6,697 nt of DNA from Mageeibacillus sp. UBA1255 (lineage in GTDB: Bacteria > Bacillota > Clostridia > UBA1212 > UBA1255). Location of the stretch: assembly GCA_002308795.1 (NCBI GenBank), contig DBVV01000025.1, positions 932 through 7,628 of the forward strand, read 5' to 3'. Under the pieces are notes generated by a model. It did not search any database. It saw only the letters and a program-made list of their open reading frames with translations, and was not told where the DNA came from. Position numbers and translations under genes: made by a program. Numbering within the stretch: position 1 is the first letter of the stretch; every line of letters begins with the position of its first letter. Positions 5,024 to 6,697 of the stretch are shown here, piece by piece.

Positions 5024-6697
5024 ATGAAAAAGATTATTAAAACGGCAATTGCATCGGTTGTTTCGCTCGTGATGCTGCTCGCATTTGCAGGGTCTGTTAC
5101 GGCCGAGACCGATAAGGCAGAAAGCGAGCTGAAGGTCTTTTACAGCCAGGATTTCGAATCGTTTGAAGCTTCTGCCACGCCCGATGACATATTCAGCGAT
5201 GCCAGGGGCAATAAGCCGGATGGCATGACCGAGTTCATCGGTGACGGTGAAAACAGCGGCGGCAATATCAGTTCGGGCCGTGTCGGCGGGAGCAAGTCGC
5301 TGAAACTAATGCGTATCGACGGCGGCGTTGGTGATATCCGTATCGGCGGCCTTAACACACGTACTCTCGGAAACGGCTCGAAACTCTATTTCAGCTTTTC
5401 CTTCAGGTACATCGTGCTGGGCAATTACGGTTTTACGACGGTGCTCGCGGGAATAAGCGCTTCCCCGAACCTTGACGATTACGGCCAGGAGACACGCAAC
5501 ATTTTCGCGGTAAAGACCGATGTGAACACGGGTAAAGATTCGATATTCGTAGTGAACCCTGACGGAAGCGCAGACAGGATCCTCGTCTGCGACGCACTGA
5601 AAGCGGAAACAGATTATAAATTGACCGCTGCATTCACTGTCGGTTCGGACGAGTACGAAGTGCTGCTGAACGGCGAGAGCCTGGGCACGTATAAATATAT
5701 CGGTAAAATGACGTCAGTGACCGGAATAAGGATCGATTGCCACGACTGGGCATATGAATGTGACATCTCACGCTCGCAGCCCGGAGACGTGCACGTAAAC
5801 GAAGTGTATTTCGACGATATATCATTGACCGCCATGCCCGAAGGAACCCCTGATGCGGACGTTGAAAAATCATATAAATTTAACGATTACGAAGAGTATT
5901 TCTTCTCTGATTTTGAAGATCTGGAAGCGACGGATGATTATCTGAAACCGGCTGAGGACGTGCTTCCGTTTATGTACAACGGCGGATTGCCGTTCATTCA
6001 GACGCTCAGGACGCCTTTCATTAATCCGGCATCGATGGTCAAAGTTTCGGACGGGTCCGACGGTATCGACGGTGTTTCGCTTGGCCTTAAGGATTTTGCA
6101 GATATGCGTTTCTGGAGCATAAGCTACCCTATTGAGGAAGGCGATGCCGTTCTCGCTTCGGTAGATATCAGCATAAAGAACGTCACCGGCTATTTTGACA
6201 TGTGCGTAACGAATTTAAGCGGCGACGACAGCGTGACGACAAGTACTGCGCAGGGTGGAGCTGTTTTCCGCATCAGGCCAATGCAGGACGGAAAGTTTGA
6301 ACTTACCGGTTCAAATTCACAGCCGGTCGCCGAGCTGGAGGCAGGTAAGATCTATACCGTTGGAGTGGCGCTGGAAGCCGGATCTGACAAATATGAGTTC
6401 TTTATCAACGGCGAGCACGTTAAGGGAAGTACGTGCGCTTACCCCGAAGAATTCGAGGGAGTGACCGCGCTTCGTTTCGATCTGGATGGAACAGGCAGCG
6501 AGATCCTGATGGACAACGTTTTACTTACTTCAGGTTATCTGACGGCCGAGTCCGGTACCGCTCCGACCGAGGTTCCTACAGATGCTCCGACCGAAGCTCC
6601 TACCGAAGTACCGGCAACAGATGCTCCTACGGAGGTCCCGGCTACCGATGCTCCTGTGGCAACGGATGCTCCGGCAACGGATGCAGCTACGGCAGCC
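5024..6697 (+). CDS. Secreted protein with two beta-sandwich-like modules and Pro/Thr tail, 3' end cut
   Basis: The open frame runs 558 codons from ATG 5024 to the window edge with no stop, so the C-terminus is missing. A strong AGGAG (5011-5015) sits 8 bases before the ATG. Residues 1-27 are a signal peptide: basic KKIIK start, hydrophobic core, cleavage likely after VTA. Two similar modules follow, at about residues 38-270 and 292-503. Each opens with an aromatic-rich (S)DFE motif (FYSQDFESFEA; FFSDFEDLEA), contains GSDxYExxxNGE (207-218; 453-464) and closes with VYFDDISLT or ILMDNVLLT. This layout resembles concanavalin A-like lectin/glucanase (LamG-type) sandwiches, which often bind glycans. 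No catalytic residues are recognisable. From residue 513 a PTEVPATDAP-type tail begins, probably a wall-spanning spacer leading to an anchor or further domains beyond the window. The gene has no clear promoter of its own. A binding or adhesion role is inference; the exact family is not recognised. Confidence 0.88.
   Translation, partial: MKKIIKTAIASVVSLVMLLAFAGSVTAETDKAESELKVFYSQDFESFEASATPDDIFSDARGNKPDGMTEFIGDGENSGGNISSGRVGGSKSLKLMRIDGGVGDIRIGGLNTRTLGNGSKLYFSFSFRYIVLGNYGFTTVLAGISASPNLDDYGQETRNIFAVKTDVNTGKDSIFVVNPDGSADRILVCDALKAETDYKLTAAFTVGSDEYEVLLNGESLGTYKYIGKMTSVTGIRIDCHDWAYECDISRSQPGDVHVNEVYFDDISLTAMPEGTPDADVEKSYKFNDYEEYFFSDFEDLEATDDYLKPAEDVLPFMYNGGLPFIQTLRTPFINPASMVKVSDGSDGIDGVSLGLKDFADMRFWSISYPIEEGDAVLASVDISIKNVTGYFDMCVTNLSGDDSVTTSTAQGGAVFRIRPMQDGKFELTGSNSQPVAELEAGKIYTVGVALEAGSDKYEFFINGEHVKGSTCAYPEEFEGVTALRFDLDGTGSEILMDNVLLTSGYLTAESGTAPTEVPTDAPTEAPTEVPATDAPTEVPATDAPVATDAPATDAATAA
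6560..6697 (+). repeat. Degenerate PTEVPATDAP-coding repeat
   Basis: This encodes residues 513-558 and continues past the edge. Units such as APTEVPTDAPTEAPTEVP, ATDAPTEVP and ATDAPVATDAP alternate in an irregular 5-10-residue period. The DNA units (GATGCTCC, ACCGAGGTTCC and variants) differ at third positions, so the repeat is kept at protein level rather than by recent DNA slippage. It is likely an extended, acidic, Thr-rich cell-wall spacer. Confidence 0.8.

Noticed and set aside
6255..6464. 69-codon + strand frame inside the secreted protein gene
   Set aside because: It is out of frame within a gene supported by a signal peptide, a strong ribosome site and duplicated modules.

Overview
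The window looks like chromosomal DNA from a Gram-positive, probably gut-type member of the Clostridia (Firmicutes/Bacillota). The evidence is good Shine-Dalgarno sites, an extended -10 promoter of the Gram-positive TRTGN type, an LCP-family wall-ligase gene, and Pro/Thr/Ala/Glu-rich 'PTEVPT/ATDAP' spacers of the kind common in clostridial surface proteins. TGA is used as a stop. The taxonomic reading is inference from style, not from a marker gene.

Layout, all real genes on the + strand. (1) Positions 1-21 hold the edge of a heptanucleotide tandem repeat. (2) 41-1552 encodes a polytopic membrane protein resembling GT-C fold glycosyltransferases. (3) 1571-3541, only 18 bases downstream, encodes a cytoplasmic GH36-type glycosidase (alpha-galactosidase-like) with a non-classical nucleophile motif. 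(4) 3542-3651 is an intergenic region with an extended -10 promoter lying inside an inverted repeat. (5) 3652-4932 encodes an LCP (LytR-CpsA-Psr) protein with a long Pro/Thr stalk, and a strong palindrome sits near its 5' end. (6) 4933-5023 carries a probable nested-hairpin terminator. (7) 5024-6697 is the 5' part (558 codons, no stop) of a secreted protein with two homologous beta-sandwich-like modules followed by a PTEVPATDAP repeat tail that runs off the window.

How the genes may work together: genes 1 and 2 form a tight two-gene unit pairing a membrane sugar transferase with an intracellular glycosidase. The LCP gene appears to have its own promoter and is followed by a terminator. The last gene is a separate secreted, possibly glycan-binding product. 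The common theme is cell-surface glycan metabolism, but no transporter, regulator or polymerase is present to name a pathway.

I found no tRNA, rRNA, CRISPR array, insertion sequence, phage or defence gene, and no sequence-supported sign of a wholly new system. The most useful leads are the GT-C/GH36 pairing, the variant GH36 active-site motif, the unusual secreted two-module protein, and the palindrome inside the LCP gene.
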